A stretch of DNA of 61,842 bases, from contig NZ_WHJH01000043.1 in the NCBI RefSeq assembly GCF_011682145.1, forward strand, positions 1 to 61,842. Reading direction: 5' to 3'. This document shows, in pieces, positions 33,852 to 44,385 of this stretch. A program made the position numbers and the translations under genes. The DNA comes from Massilia mucilaginosa. GTDB taxonomy: Bacteria; Pseudomonadota; Gammaproteobacteria; Burkholderiales; Burkholderiaceae_D. The stretch's first letter is position 1; each line of letters opens with the position of its first letter. The notes under the pieces were generated by a model that worked only from the letters and a program-made list of their open reading frames with translations, had not been told where the DNA came from and did no database searches.

Positions 33852-36800
33852 TTACATATTCCGGCGGTACTGCCCACCCACCTCGAACAGTGCCGTCGTA
33901 ATCTGCCCCAGCGAGCAAACGCGCACCGCTTCCATCAGCTTCTCGAACACGTTGGCATTGTCGATCGCGGCCTGCTGCAAGGCCGCCAGCACTTGCGGCG
34001 CCTGCTCGGCGTTACGCTTGTGGAAGTCGTCCAAACGCGTCAACTGCGACTGCTTCTCGTCGTCGGTGGAACGCGCCAGTTCGATCTTCTGCGGCGTGTC
34101 GTTGGCCTTCGGATTGCGGAAGGTGTTCACGCCGATGATCGGCAAGGTGCCGTCGTGCTTCTGGTGCTCGTACAGCATCGACTCTTCCTGGATCTTGCCG
34201 CGCTGGTAGCCGGTTTCCATCGCCCCGAGCACGCCGCCACGTTCGGCGATGCGTTCGAACTCCTGCAGTACCGCTTCTTCCACCAGGTCGGTCAGTTCTT
34301 CGATGATGAACGAACCCTGGTTCGGATTCTCGTTCTTGGCCAGGCCCCATTCGCGGTTGATGATCAACTGGATCGCCAGCGCGCGCCGTACCGATTCGTC
34401 GGTCGGCGTGGTGATCGCCTCGTCGTACGCATTCGTGTGCAGGCTGTTGCAGTTGTCGTAGATCGCAATCAGCGCCTGCAAAGTGGTGCGGATATCGTTG
34501 AAGTCGATCTCCTGTGCGTGCAGCGAGCGGCCCGAGGTCTGGATGTGGTACTTGAGCTTCTGGCTGCGGTCGTTCGCGCCGTACTTGTCGCGCATCGCCA
34601 CCGCCCACAGGCGGCGCGCCACGCGGCCCAGCACCGTGTATTCCGGGTCCATGCCGTTACTGAAGAAGAACGACAGGTTCGGCGCAAAATCGTCGATGTG
34701 CATGCCGCGCGCGAGGTACGCTTCGACGAACGTGAAGCCGTTCGAAAGCGTGAACGCCAGCTGCGAAATCGGGTTCGCGCCCGCTTCGGCGATGTGGTAG
34801 CCCGAGATCGACACCGAGTAGAAATTGCGCACCTGGTGGTGTACAAAATACTCCTGGATGTCGCCCATGACTTTCAGCGAAAACTCGGTCGAGAAGATGC
34901 AGGTGTTCTGGCCCTGGTCTTCTTTAAGAATGTCGGCCTGCACCGTGCCGCGCACGTTCTGCAGCACCCAGGCGCGGATTTTCGCGGCTTCGTCATCGGT
35001 CGGCTGGCGCTTGTTCTCGACCACGAACTTGTCGATCTGCTGGTCGATGGCGGTGTTCATGAACATCGCCAGGATGGTTGGCGCCGGGCCGTTGATCGTC
35101 ATCGACACCGACGTGCTCGGGCTGCACAGGTTAAAGCCGTCGTACAGCACCTTCATGTCGTCCAGGGTCGCGATCGACACGCCCGAGTTGCCGACCTTGC
35201 CGTAGATATCCGGGCGCAGCGCCGGGTCGGCGCCGTACAGGGTCACGGAATCGAACGCGGTCGACAGGCGCTTGGCGTCCATGCCTTCGGATACCAGCTT
35301 GAAGCGGCGGTTGGTGCGGAACGAATCGCCTTCGCCGGCGAACATGCGGGTCGGGTCTTCGCCTTCGCGCTTGAACGCGAACACGCCGGCCGTGAACGGG
35401 AAGGAGCCCGGCACGTTTTCCAGCATCAGGAAGCGCAGTACTTCGCCGTGGTCTTCGTAGCGCGGCAGCGCCACCTTGCGGATCTTGGTGCCCGACAGGG
35501 TATGGGCAATGAGGCGCGTGCGGATTTCCTTGTCGCGGATCTTGACCACGTAGTCGTCGCCCGCGTACGCGGCCTGCATTTCAGGCCACATCGCCAAGAG
35601 CTTCTTGGCGGTGGCGTCGAGCGCATTGTCGCGCTCCGTAATCAGTTCGTCGAAGTCCGCAGTCTTGGACGCCAGCGCCAGCATGCGTTTCGCTTCCGTC
35701 AGTTGCTGGCGTTCGCGTGCCAGCTTGACCTGTTTCGACGCGTTCTTGTGATAGCCGCGCACGGTGTCGGCGATTTCGGCCAGGTAGCGGGCGCGTGCCG
35801 GCGGCACGATCACATGCTTGCCGCTGGAATGGCGGATGTCCGCCTGCGGCAGCTTGCCCGGCGCGATGTGCAGGCCGAATTCGCCGAGTTTCGGCAGCAG
35901 GCCGTGGTACAGGGCGGTCACGCCATCGTCGTTGAAGCGCGATGCCTGGGTGCCGTACACCGGCATTTCTTCCGGGCGCTTGCTCCACATTTCGCGGTTG
36001 CGCTGGTACTGCTTGGCGACGTCGCGCAGGGCGTCGAGCGAGCCTTTGCGGTCGAATTTGTTAATCGCGATGAAGTCGGCGAAGTCCAGCATGTCGATTT
36101 TTTCGAGCTGGGAGGCGGCGCCGAATTCGGGTGTCATCACGTACATCGACACGTCCACGTGCGGCACGATGGCGGCGTCGCCCTGGCCGATGCCGGATGT
36201 TTCGACGATTACCAGGTCAAAACCGGCTACCTTGCAGGCGGCGATCACGTCGGGCAGCGCCTGCGAGATTTCGGAGCCGGCTTCGCGCGTGGCGAGCGAG
36301 CGCATAAATACACGAGACTGCGCGCCCGCCTGGCCGGTCCATGGGTTGATCGCGTTCATGCGAATCCGGTCGCCCAGCAGCGCGCCACCCGATTTGCGGC
36401 GCGACGGGTCGATCGAGATGATGGCGATGTTGAGCGCGTCGTTCTGGTCGAGGCGGATGCGGCGGATCAGTTCATCGGTCAGCGACGACTTGCCGGCGCC
36501 GCCGGTGCCGGTGATGCCCAGGGTCGGCACGTGCAGGCCTTCGGCCGCGTCCACGATGGCTTTGCGCAGTTCCGGCGTGGCCTTGTCGTTCTCCAGGGCG
36601 GTGATCAGCTGCGCCAGCGGGCGGTGGCGCGAGGCCACGTCGCCCTGCTGCAGGGGCGCCAAGGTGGTCGGGGAATAGGTGGACAGGTCGATGTCGCAGG
36701 TCTGGATCATCGACTGGATCATGCCCACGAGGCCCATGCGCTGGCCGTCTTCGGGGCTGAAGATGCGGGTCACGCCATAGGCATGCAGGTCCGCGATTTC

Positions 36801-37151
36801 GTCGGGGACGATCACGCCGCCGCCGCCGCCGAACACCTTGATGTGGGCGCCGCCGCGTTCGCGCAGCAGGTCGATCATGTACTTGAAGTATTCGACGTGG
36901 CCACCCTGGTAGCTGGAGATGGCGATGCCCTGCACGTCTTCGGCCAGGGCCGCGGTGACGACTTCGTCGACCGAGCGGTTGTGGCCGAGGTGGACCACTT
37001 CGACGCCGTTCGATTGCAAAATGCGGCGCATGATGTTGATCGATGCGTCGTGGCCGTCGAACAGCGAGGCGGCGGTAACGAAGCGGACTTTGTTGGCCAG
37101 TTTCGGCTGTTCGGGGGGAGTGAGTTTGGCGGCGGCAGTCAGGTCGTTCAT
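33852..37151 (-). CDS. icmF: Fused isobutyryl-CoA mutase IcmF
   Basis: A 1099-residue adenosylcobalamin enzyme that interconverts isobutyryl-CoA and butyryl-CoA. Three parts are fused: an N-terminal B12-binding domain ([13 protein letters not shown], with His34 as the cobalt ligand), a central G-protein chaperone ([17 protein letters not shown], then KFDRKGS), and a C-terminal acyl-CoA mutase barrel ([56 protein letters not shown]). Length is normal. A 20-bp palindrome 34 bases upstream suggests control by a regulator of branched-chain amino-acid degradation. Confidence 0.95.
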   Translation of the reverse strand: MNDLTAAAKLTPPEQPKLANKVRFVTAASLFDGHDASINIMRRILQSNGVEVVHLGHNRSVDEVVTAALAEDVQGIAISSYQGGHVEYFKYMIDLLRERGGAHIKVFGGGGGVIVPDEIADLHAYGVTRIFSPEDGQRMGLVGMIQSMIQTCDIDLSTYSPTTLAPLQQGDVASRHRPLAQLITALENDKATPELRKAIVDAAEGLHVPTLGITGTGGAGKSSLTDELIRRIRLDQNDALNIAIISIDPSRRKSGGALLGDRIRMNAINPWTGQAGAQSRVFMRSLATREAGSEISQALPDVIAACKVAGFDLVIVETSGIGQGDAAIVPHVDVSMYVMTPEFGAASQLEKIDMLDFADFIAINKFDRKGSLDALRDVAKQYQRNREMWSKRPEEMPVYGTQASRFNDDGVTALYHGLLPKLGEFGLHIAPGKLPQADIRHSSGKHVIVPPARARYLAEIADTVRGYHKNASKQVKLARERQQLTEAKRMLALASKTADFDELITERDNALDATAKKLLAMWPEMQAAYAGDDYVVKIRDKEIRTRLIAHTLSGTKIRKVALPRYEDHGEVLRFLMLENVPGSFPFTAGVFAFKREGEDPTRMFAGEGDSFRTNRRFKLVSEGMDAKRLSTAFDSVTLYGADPALRPDIYGKVGNSGVSIATLDDMKVLYDGFNLCSPSTSVSMTINGPAPTILAMFMNTAIDQQIDKFVVENKRQPTDDEAAKIRAWVLQNVRGTVQADILKEDQGQNTCIFSTEFSLKVMGDIQEYFVHHQVRNFYSVSISGYHIAEAGANPISQLAFTLSNGFTFVEAYLARGMHIDDFAPNLSFFFSNGMDPEYTVLGRVARRLWAVAMRDKYGANDRSQKLKYHIQTSGRSLHAQEIDFNDIRTTLQALIAIYDNCNSLHTNAYDEAITTPTDESVRRALAIQLIINREWGLAKNENPNQGSFIIEELTDLVEEAVLQEFERIAERGGVLGAMETGYQRGKIQEESMLYEHQKHDGTLPIIGVNTFRNPKANDTPQKIELARSTDDEKQSQLTRLDDFHKRNAEQAPQVLAALQQAAIDNANVFEKLMEAVRVCSLGQITTALFEVGGQYRRNM

Positions 37152-37185
37152 GATGATCCTTGCGATAGCGTTCTTGTAAGGTATA

Positions 37186-37205
37186 TGACGTTTACGTAAA
37201 CGTCA
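37186..37205. promoter_or_regulatory. Perfect 20-bp palindrome upstream of icmF
   Basis: TGACGTTTACGTAAACGTCA is self-complementary over its whole length. It resembles the TTTACGT/ACGTAAA-type sites of LiuR-like MerR regulators of branched-chain amino-acid and fatty-acid breakdown. That match is from memory of the motif, not a search. Confidence 0.65.
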
Positions 37206-37244
37206 AGCGACACAGCCGTAACGGGAGGAGCGCAATTACTGAAC

Positions 37245-37272
37245 CGTCGTCCCCGCCTGCGCGGGGACGACG
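37245..37272. terminator. GC-rich hairpin, REP-like, before the oxidoreductase gene end
   Basis: CGTCGTCCCCGC and GCGGGGACGACG form a perfect 12-bp stem with loop CTGC. It lies 5 bases past the stop of the leftward oxidoreductase gene. The same sort of sequence is a dispersed repeat in many proteobacteria, so it may be both terminator and repeat. Confidence 0.6.
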
Positions 37273-37277
37273 TAAGG

Positions 37278-40200
37278 TTAAGCCGCGTGCTTGCGCGCCC
37301 CATCCCCCAGCAGCCGCGCCTTCTCCACGCGGAACTGCGCCACTGCCTTTTCCTTCACGTGTCCATACCCGCGAATCTGCTCCGGCAGGTTGGCCAGTTC
37401 CACCGCGGTCGCGTGATTGTCCGCATTCAGTCCGGCGATCAAACCCTCGATCATCTGGCGATACTCCACGATCAGCGCGCGCTCCATCTTGCGTTCTTCG
37501 GTGCGGCCGAAAATATCGAAGGTCCCGCCGCGCAGGCCCTTGAACTTGGCCAGCAGCGCAAACGCCTTCCACATCCACGATCCGAATTCCGCTTTCACCA
37601 GGTGTCCCTTGGCGTCCTTCTTGGCGAACATCGGCGGCGCCAGGTTGAACTTGACCGAAAAATCGCCCTCGAACTGCGACTTGAGCTGCTCCACAAAGCG
37701 CCCGTCGGTGTACAGGCGCGCCACTTCGTATTCGTCCTTGTACGCCATCAGCTTGAAGTAGTACTTGGCCACGGCCGTCGACAGCCGGTTGCCCAGACCC
37801 TGCGCCGTTTCCGCCGCGCGCACCTTGGCCACCAGCTGCTCGTAGAGCGCCGCATACGCGCCATCCTGGTACTCGGTCAGGAACTCGACCCGCTTCTTGA
37901 TCACGTTCTCCAGGCTTTGCGGCATCTGCACCACGATGGCCTGGGTCGGCGTTGCCACCTTTTCCACACGCTTCAGATCCACGGCGGCGCGGCGGCCCCA
38001 CAGGAAGCTCTTCTTGTTCGGCTCAACGCCCACGCCATTGAGTTCAATGGCGCGCAGCAGCGATGCTTCGGTCAGTGGAATGCGGCCCTTCTGCCATGCG
38101 TAACCCATCATGAACAGGTTGGCGGCGATCGAGTCGCCCATCAGCGCGGTCGCCAGTTTTGTGGCGTCGATGAAGTCGGCCGCGTCATTAGCCGGCGCAC
38201 CCACCGATTCCATGATCAGCGCGCGCACTTCCTCGGCCGGATATTCCCAGTCGGCCTGCTGCGCGAAGGTGCCTGGCGGTTGCTCGTGCAGGTTGATCAC
38301 GGCCATGGTGCGGCCCGGACGCATCTTGGAAATCGCATCCTGCGCGCCGGCCGTGAGCATGTCGCAGCCGAGGATCAGGTCCGCTTCGCCGGTGGCGATG
38401 CGCTGCGCGCGCAGGTGTTCCGGCGAGCGCGCCACTTTCACGTGCGAGGTGACCGAGCCGTTTTTCTGCGACATCCCGGTCATGTCCAGCACCGACGCGC
38501 CCTTGCCTTCGAGGTGGGCGGCCATGCCCATCAGCGCGCCGACGGTGATCACGCCGGTGCCGCCGATGCCGTTGATCAGGATGTTGTACGGCTGGTCGAT
38601 ATTCGGCAGCACCGGTTCCGGCAGCGCGCCGAAACCATCATCCACATTGCCCTTGGTGACGCCGGTCTTGGTTTTCTTGAGCGTGCCGCCTTCGACCGTC
38701 ACGAAACTCGGGCAGAAGCCCTTCACGCACGAGTAGTCCTTGTTGCAGGACGACTGGTCGATGGTGCGCTTGCGGCCGAATTCGGTTTCCTTGGGCAGGA
38801 TCGACACGCAGTTCGACTGCACGCCGCAGTCGCCGCAGCCTTCGCACACGGCGTCGTTGATGACCATGCGCTTGTTCGGGTCGGGGAACTCGCCCTTTTT
38901 GCGGCGGCGCCGTTTTTCGGCCGCGCAGGTCTGGTCGTAAATCAGCACCGATACGCCTTCGACCTCGCGCAGCTCGCGCTGGACCGCGTCCATCTCCTTG
39001 CGGTCGTGCAGGCTGACGATAGCCGGCAGCGAGGAGCGGTCGCTGTAGCGCGACAGGTCTTCGGTCACCAGCGCGATGCGCTTGATGCCTTCGGCCGCCA
39101 TCTGCTGGGCGATCATCGGCACCGAGGTCTGGCCGTCGACCGGCTGGCCGCCGGTCATCGCCACCGCATCGTTGTAGAGGATCTTGTAGGTCATGTTGAC
39201 CTTGGCCGCCACCGCCGCGCGGATCGCCAGGTAACCGGAGTGGAAGTAGGTGCCGTCGCCCAGGTTCTGGAACACGTGCGGCACTTCCGAAAACGCCTGC
39301 TGGCCGATCCACGGCGCGCCTTCGCCGCCCATGTGGGTGGTCAGCTTGTTCATGCCCGGGTAGATCGCGGTGGCCATCACGTGGCAGCCGATGCCGGCCA
39401 GCGCGAAGCTGCCGTCGGGAACCTTGGTCGAGGTATTGTGCGGGCATCCGGAGCAGTAGAACGCCGGGCGGAACGGGGTGTTGATGGCCTTGCGCAGCAC
39501 CGCGTCCTTGGCGTCCAGGAAGGTCAGGCGCGCCTTGATCAAGTCGCAGGTGCGCTCATCGGTGATCAGGCGCGAGATGCGCGAGGCGATCACGCGCGCC
39601 ACTTGCGAGACCGAGAAGTCGGCCTTGGAGGTGAGCAGCCATTCGCCGCGCGGCGCGACCCATTCGCCCTTTTCGTCGAACTTGCCGATCACCTTCGGAC
39701 GCACATCGTCGCGCCAGTTATACAGCTGCTCCTTGAGCTGGTATTCGACGATCTGGCGCTTTTCTTCGACCACCAGGATTTCGTCGAGGCCCTGCGCGAA
39801 TTCGCGCACGCTGTCCGGCTCCAGCGGCCAGGGCATGGCGACCTTGAACAGGCGCAGGCCCACATCGGCCGCCATTTTCTCGTCGATGCCCAGTTCTTCC
39901 AGCGCTTCCAGCACGTCCAGGTAGGATTTGCCGGAGGCGATGATGCCCAGCTTGGCGTTGGCGCTGTCGATGGTGGTGTGATTGAGCTTGTTCTCGCGCG
40001 CATAGGCCAGCGCGGCGTAGATCTTGTAGTCCTGCATCAGCGCTTCCTGCTTGCGCGCCTGCAGGCCGAGCGGGTCGGACGAGAGGCGCGTATTCAGGCC
40101 GCCTTCGGGCATGACGAAATCCTGCGGAATTTTCACCTGCACGCGGAACGGATTGGCGTCGACCGAGGCGCTCGATTCGACCGTGTCGGCCAGCGCCTTA

Positions 40201-40841
40201 AAGGCCACCGTGCAGCCCGAAAAGCGCGACATGGCCCAGCCGTGCACGCCCAGGTCCAGGTATTCCTGCACATTGCATGGGTACAGCACCGGCACCATGC
40301 AGGCCGAGAAGATGTGGTCGGACTGGTGCGGCAGGGTCGAGGAATACGCGCCATGGTCGTCGCCGGCCACCAGCAGCACGCCGCCGTGCTTGCTCGTGCC
40401 GGCATGGTTCATGTGCTTGAAGACGTCGCCGCAGCGGTCCACGCCCGGGCCTTTGCCGTACCACATGGCGAAGACGCCGTCGTACTTGGCCGGGCCGATC
40501 AGGTCGACGGTCTGCGAGCCCCACACCGCGGTGGCGGCCAGGTCTTCGTTCACGCCCGGCACGAACTTGACGTGGTGGGCTTCAAGGTGGGCCTTGGCCT
40601 TCCACAGGTTTTCATCGAGGCCGCCCAGGGGCGAGCCGCGGTAGCCGGAAATGAAACCGGCCGTGTTCAGGCCGGCGGCCTGGTCGCGTTCGCGCTGCAT
40701 CATCGGGAGGCGCACCAGCGCCTGGATACCGGACAGGAAAATATTGCCCGTGGTCGCCGTGTATTTGTCGTCGAGGGTGACCGTGGTCAGGCGTGAAGCG
40801 ACGTCCTGCTTCGCAGGCGTCGTTGCCGTGGTATCTGGCAT
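37278..40841 (-). CDS. Indolepyruvate ferredoxin oxidoreductase, fused subunits
   Basis: A 1187-residue enzyme of aromatic and branched 2-oxo-acid breakdown that decarboxylates the acid onto CoA and reduces ferredoxin. The N-terminal part is the alpha-like and thiamine-diphosphate half (GYRGSPLGGLDENLW, then CSGCPHNTSTK and GIGCHVMA). A ferredoxin-like cluster follows (CEGCGDCGVQSNCVSI, CNKDYSCVKGFCPSF). The C-terminal part is the gamma-like half (GIGGTGVITVGALMGMA). I start it at ATG 40841 (MPDTTATT), with GGAG nine bases before; a longer upstream frame runs through the spacer. It is downstream of a LysR gene on the same strand. Confidence 0.92.
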   Translation of the reverse strand: MPDTTATTPAKQDVASRLTTVTLDDKYTATTGNIFLSGIQALVRLPMMQRERDQAAGLNTAGFISGYRGSPLGGLDENLWKAKAHLEAHHVKFVPGVNEDLAATAVWGSQTVDLIGPAKYDGVFAMWYGKGPGVDRCGDVFKHMNHAGTSKHGGVLLVAGDDHGAYSSTLPHQSDHIFSACMVPVLYPCNVQEYLDLGVHGWAMSRFSGCTVAFKALADTVESSASVDANPFRVQVKIPQDFVMPEGGLNTRLSSDPLGLQARKQEALMQDYKIYAALAYARENKLNHTTIDSANAKLGIIASGKSYLDVLEALEELGIDEKMAADVGLRLFKVAMPWPLEPDSVREFAQGLDEILVVEEKRQIVEYQLKEQLYNWRDDVRPKVIGKFDEKGEWVAPRGEWLLTSKADFSVSQVARVIASRISRLITDERTCDLIKARLTFLDAKDAVLRKAINTPFRPAFYCSGCPHNTSTKVPDGSFALAGIGCHVMATAIYPGMNKLTTHMGGEGAPWIGQQAFSEVPHVFQNLGDGTYFHSGYLAIRAAVAAKVNMTYKILYNDAVAMTGGQPVDGQTSVPMIAQQMAAEGIKRIALVTEDLSRYSDRSSLPAIVSLHDRKEMDAVQRELREVEGVSVLIYDQTCAAEKRRRRKKGEFPDPNKRMVINDAVCEGCGDCGVQSNCVSILPKETEFGRKRTIDQSSCNKDYSCVKGFCPSFVTVEGGTLKKTKTGVTKGNVDDGFGALPEPVLPNIDQPYNILINGIGGTGVITVGALMGMAAHLEGKGASVLDMTGMSQKNGSVTSHVKVARSPEHLRAQRIATGEADLILGCDMLTAGAQDAISKMRPGRTMAVINLHEQPPGTFAQQADWEYPAEEVRALIMESVGAPANDAADFIDATKLATALMGDSIAANLFMMGYAWQKGRIPLTEASLLRAIELNGVGVEPNKKSFLWGRRAAVDLKRVEKVATPTQAIVVQMPQSLENVIKKRVEFLTEYQDGAYAALYEQLVAKVRAAETAQGLGNRLSTAVAKYYFKLMAYKDEYEVARLYTDGRFVEQLKSQFEGDFSVKFNLAPPMFAKKDAKGHLVKAEFGSWMWKAFALLAKFKGLRGGTFDIFGRTEERKMERALIVEYRQMIEGLIAGLNADNHATAVELANLPEQIRGYGHVKEKAVAQFRVEKARLLGDGARKHAA

Positions 40842-41062
40842 GGTGTGTCTCCAAAAGGGTATTCGGGTTCTCGCCCCGCCAGCTCGGCGCCGGGTAGGCG
40901 CGTCGATGACGGGGTAGGGTGCTGTTATAGGCAGCTTGATTCTACAAGACTCTCCGGTATGGAGCGCCGATGGCGTGGAGTGTATGACCTTCCCGTCCTT
41001 AGGGGAAATACGGTTTGCGGATGGGGGTATAAGAAAAAATGATGGCTGGTGGCCGCTGCCGC

Positions 41063-41995
41063 TTATTTGGGCAACTGCGCGCCCGGCCAGGCGCCGCCGG
41101 CGCACAGCTCTTCGGTCACCTGGTGCACCAGGCGCTTGACGGCCGCCGCCGCGTTGGTCAGCGGAATATTGCGCGACGCGCACAGGGTGACGCTGCGCGC
41201 CAGCGCCGGGCTGTGGATCGGCCGGGCCAGCATGGCGCCGCGTTCGATGTCGGCCAGCAAAGGGGCGACCGGCAGGATGGTGGCGCCCATGTCCGCCAGG
41301 ATGGCCGACTTGAGGATGGCGATCGAGTTGATTTCGATGACGTTGGAGAGGTGCAGGCCGGCTTCGCGCGCCACGTTCTCGATGCGCGGGCGCACGCCCT
41401 GCTGCTGGGCCGGCAAAATCAGGGTGGTGGCCAGCGCGTCGGCCAGCGCCACCCGCTCGCCCGGCGGGCTGAAAGCGGAACCGGCGCGGCAAATGAAACT
41501 CAGTTCTTCTTCCACCAGCGCGCTGCTGGCAAACGCGCCCAGCTGGCCATCGTCGAACAGCACCGCCAGGTTGATCCGGCCCGATTTCAACTGTTCGTTC
41601 AGGTTGCCGGACAGCTCCTCGGTCAGCTGCAGGGTGATCTCGGGATAGGTTTTGCGTGCCGCCATCAACAAGGGCAGGGCGAGGGCGCCGGAGATGCTGT
41701 GCGGCAGCCCCAGGGTGACACTTCCCGATGGCCTGGTGGTAGACTGAATCACGGCTGAACGGGCGTCGCCGACCTGCTTCAGGATCGCCTGGGCATGCTC
41801 GTAAAACACCTTGCCGGCATCGGTGGTCAGCACCCCCTGGGCCGAGCGGTGCAGCAGTTGCGCGCCCAGGTCGTCTTCGAGCTGGCGCAGCTGCTGGGTC
41901 AGGGCCGGCTGGGCCACGTGCAGCACCAGCGCCGCGCGCGACAGCGAGCCGTGGTCGACAATGGCGACGTAGTAGCGCAGCTGGCGTAATTCCAT
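41063..41995 (-). CDS. LysR-family transcriptional regulator
   Basis: A 310-residue regulator with the N-terminal winged helix (MELRQLRYYVAIVDHGSLSRAALVLHVAQPALTQQLRQLE) and a two-lobed ligand domain. It resembles the Nac/Cbl branch (nitrogen assimilation control) in the first 70 residues. It is divergent from the HD-GYP gene across about 110 bases, and is followed by a 220-base gap before the oxidoreductase gene on the same strand, which holds only a TATAAC -10-like box (minus strand, 40929-40924). The target is likely the neighbouring oxidoreductase or itself. Confidence 0.9.
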   Translation of the reverse strand: MELRQLRYYVAIVDHGSLSRAALVLHVAQPALTQQLRQLEDDLGAQLLHRSAQGVLTTDAGKVFYEHAQAILKQVGDARSAVIQSTTRPSGSVTLGLPHSISGALALPLLMAARKTYPEITLQLTEELSGNLNEQLKSGRINLAVLFDDGQLGAFASSALVEEELSFICRAGSAFSPPGERVALADALATTLILPAQQQGVRPRIENVAREAGLHLSNVIEINSIAILKSAILADMGATILPVAPLLADIERGAMLARPIHSPALARSVTLCASRNIPLTNAAAAVKRLVHQVTEELCAGGAWPGAQLPK

Positions 41996-42105
41996 GGTCG
42001 TCCGCAGATTAGTGAGTTATGGAAAGCATAGATGCAATAAAGAAATATTGACGCTATACTGGCCGGGTTGCCGCAATTGCGCGAGATTACACCACAGACG
42101 GACCT

Positions 42106-43326
42106 ATGCTGAAGAAAGTCGACGCTTCCCAACTCAGGCCAGGCATGTACATCCATGACCTGAGCTGCGACTGGATGACGCATCCGTTCGTGCGCAACCG
42201 TTTCCTGCTCACCAGCGAGGAGGAAATCCGCAAGATCGTCGCTGCCGGCATCCACGACGTGGTCATCGATTGCGGCAAGGGGCTCGATGTCGACCATGCG
42301 CCGACCCTGGAAGAAACCCGCCAGAGTACCGAACAAGCGCTGGTGGAGATTGCCGCGCGGCCGGTGATCGTCACCCGCACCACCCTGGGCGAGGAACTCA
42401 AGCGCGCCGCCGTGATCCGCCAGCAGGCCAGCGGCCTGGTGCGCACCGTGATGCAGGATGCGCGGCTGGGCAAGGCCATCGAACTCGACAGCGTGTCGCC
42501 GATGGTGGAGAACATCACCGAATCGATCCTGCGCAATCCCGGCGCGCTGATGGGCATGCTGCGCATCAAGAACAAGGATGACTACACCTTTCTGCACTCG
42601 GTCAGCGTGTGCACCTTGCTGGTGGCGTTTTGCCGCTCGCGCGGCATGGATACGGACACCACCTACCAGGCCGGCCTGGGCGGCTTGCTGCACGATACCG
42701 GCAAGGCGCTGGTGCCGGACCATATCCTCAACAAGCCGGGGCCGCTGACGGACGAGGAATTCGCCATCGTCAAGAAGCACCCGCGCGACGGCTACGATAT
42801 CCTGCTCAAGTCGCCAGAGATCGGCCCGATTCCGCTCGACATCACCCTGCACCACCACGAGCGGCGCGACGGCAGCGGCTATCCGGACAAGCAGGGCGAG
42901 GGCACGGTCAGCGAGCTGGCGCAGATGGCGGCGATTGTCGACGTGTACGACGCCATCACGGCCGACCGCTGCTATCACAAGGGCATGTCGGCGGCCGAAG
43001 CGCTGCGCCAGATTTACGAATGGAGCAAGTTCCACTTTCATCCCACCTACGCGCAGGAATTCATGCGCTGCGTCGGGATTTATCCGGTCGGCACCCTGGT
43101 GATGCTCGAATCGGGCCGGCTGGGGGTGGTGATCGCGCCGCACGAGACCAACCTGCTGGCGCCCAAGGTGAATGTGTTTTTCAACACCAGGCGCAATGTC
43201 TACATCAAGCCGGAAACCGTCGATTTAGCGCGCCCGGTCGGCTTCGGCGGCGGCGACAAGATCGTGCGCCCCGAGTCGCCCCAGAAGTGGAATGTGGATC
43301 CGATGCAGTTCATCAGCGTCGCTTAG
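42106..43326 (+). CDS. HD-GYP cyclic-di-GMP phosphodiesterase
   Basis: A 406-residue cytoplasmic protein. The N-terminal part is the DUF3391-type domain (KKVDASQLRPGMYIHDLSCDWMTHPF). The HD-GYP domain has LHSVSVCTLLVAF, GGLLHDTGKALVPDHILNKPG and HHHERRDGSGYPDKQ, all metal ligands present. It should cut cyclic-di-GMP. It is convergent with a diguanylate cyclase gene, with 18 bases between the stops. No membrane segment is seen. Confidence 0.93.
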   Translation: MLKKVDASQLRPGMYIHDLSCDWMTHPFVRNRFLLTSEEEIRKIVAAGIHDVVIDCGKGLDVDHAPTLEETRQSTEQALVEIAARPVIVTRTTLGEELKRAAVIRQQASGLVRTVMQDARLGKAIELDSVSPMVENITESILRNPGALMGMLRIKNKDDYTFLHSVSVCTLLVAFCRSRGMDTDTTYQAGLGGLLHDTGKALVPDHILNKPGPLTDEEFAIVKKHPRDGYDILLKSPEIGPIPLDITLHHHERRDGSGYPDKQGEGTVSELAQMAAIVDVYDAITADRCYHKGMSAAEALRQIYEWSKFHFHPTYAQEFMRCVGIYPVGTLVMLESGRLGVVIAPHETNLLAPKVNVFFNTRRNVYIKPETVDLARPVGFGGGDKIVRPESPQKWNVDPMQFISVA

Positions 43327-43344
43327 GGCGGCGCGACGCTTCGC

Positions 43345-44385
43345 TTAGAAAAACTCCGCCGTATCGTTCGACGCCACCGCGTGCAGCAGGCCGCCCGAGA
43401 CCAGCTGGTCGTAGTGGCAGGCCTGGTTGCGCCCGTGGCTCTTGGCGTAATACAGCGCCTGGTCGGCATGCCCCAGAATGATCACCGGCGACTCGTACGG
43501 GCTGATGCTCACGAAGCCCACGCTCACCGTCACCTGTCCCACCTGCGGGAAATCGTGCGATTCGACATTGATGCGGAAGCGGTCGATGATTTTTTGCGCG
43601 TTGTCGAGCGTCGTCGAGCGCAGCAGCACCACGAATTCTTCGCCGCCGAAACGGAACACCCGGTCCTGCGAGCGGAATGACGATTGCAGCAGGTTGGCGA
43701 TCAGGATCAGCACTTCGTCGCCGTACAGGTGGCCGAATTTATCGTTGACCAGTTTGAAATGGTCGACATCGACCACCGCCAGCCACTGCTTTTCGGCATC
43801 CGAATGCTGGCGCCGCTCTTCCTGGCCCGGTTCCAGCGATTCCTGCTCGGCGGTGACGTGCAGCATCTTGGCCAGCTGGTCGTCGAAGGTCTTGCGGTTG
43901 AGCAGCCCGGTGAGCGAGTCGCGCTCGCTGTAGTCGAGCAGGTTCTGGAAATTGCGGTACACGCTGACAATCCCGCCGATGACGTGGATGGTGTCGCTCG
44001 TGTACGGAGTCGGGTGGATGATTTCGAGGCAGGTGTCGGCCTTCTCGCCGATCCAGATCGGCAGCCACAGGGTGCGCTTGCCATCGGCCGACAAGCTTTC
44101 GGCGCTGGTGTCCTTGTTGGCGATGCAGGCGGCCAGTTCCGGAAAACTGTCGATCGGCTCGCCCGGTGCATTCACATCGGCAGGCTCTTCCATGCGCGCC
44201 ACGCCGCCGGCGCAAATGCTGGCGCGCGCGCGTACGTATTGCTGGCCGCGCACATGCATGATGGTCAGCACGCGCGTCTGCGACGCCCGTGCCAGTTCCT
44301 GCACCGCCGAGATCACCGAGATGTCGAGCATCGTGTGGTCGCGGTGGCCAGTCATGTCCACCATGTGTTTAAGAAGGGAATCCAT
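43345..44385 (-). CDS. Diguanylate cyclase (GGDEF) with N-terminal sensory domain
   Basis: A 346-residue protein. The N-terminal 160 residues look like a GAF-type sensor (HMVDMTGHRDHTMLDISVISAVQEL). The cyclase part has RDSLTGLLNRKTFD, the active loop FGGEEFVVLL, and an intact inhibitory site RSQD five residues before it, so product feedback is expected. I start it at ATG 44385 (MDSLLKHM) rather than 50 codons upstream, where the sequence is low-complexity Arg/Pro. It faces the HD-GYP gene and lies beside the Tad pilus locus; both would set cyclic-di-GMP for attachment. Confidence 0.92.
   Translation of the reverse strand: MDSLLKHMVDMTGHRDHTMLDISVISAVQELARASQTRVLTIMHVRGQQYVRARASICAGGVARMEEPADVNAPGEPIDSFPELAACIANKDTSAESLSADGKRTLWLPIWIGEKADTCLEIIHPTPYTSDTIHVIGGIVSVYRNFQNLLDYSERDSLTGLLNRKTFDDQLAKMLHVTAEQESLEPGQEERRQHSDAEKQWLAVVDVDHFKLVNDKFGHLYGDEVLILIANLLQSSFRSQDRVFRFGGEEFVVLLRSTTLDNAQKIIDRFRINVESHDFPQVGQVTVSVGFVSISPYESPVIILGHADQALYYAKSHGRNQACHYDQLVSGGLLHAVASNDTAEFF

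Noticed and set aside
33993-37199. A 1068-codon open frame antisense to icmF
   Set aside because: It mirrors the icmF frame in high-GC DNA, has no recognisable domain and is rich in His, Arg and Ala as expected for an antisense shadow. The same holds for 37287-40796, 7713-10049 and 24472-26757.
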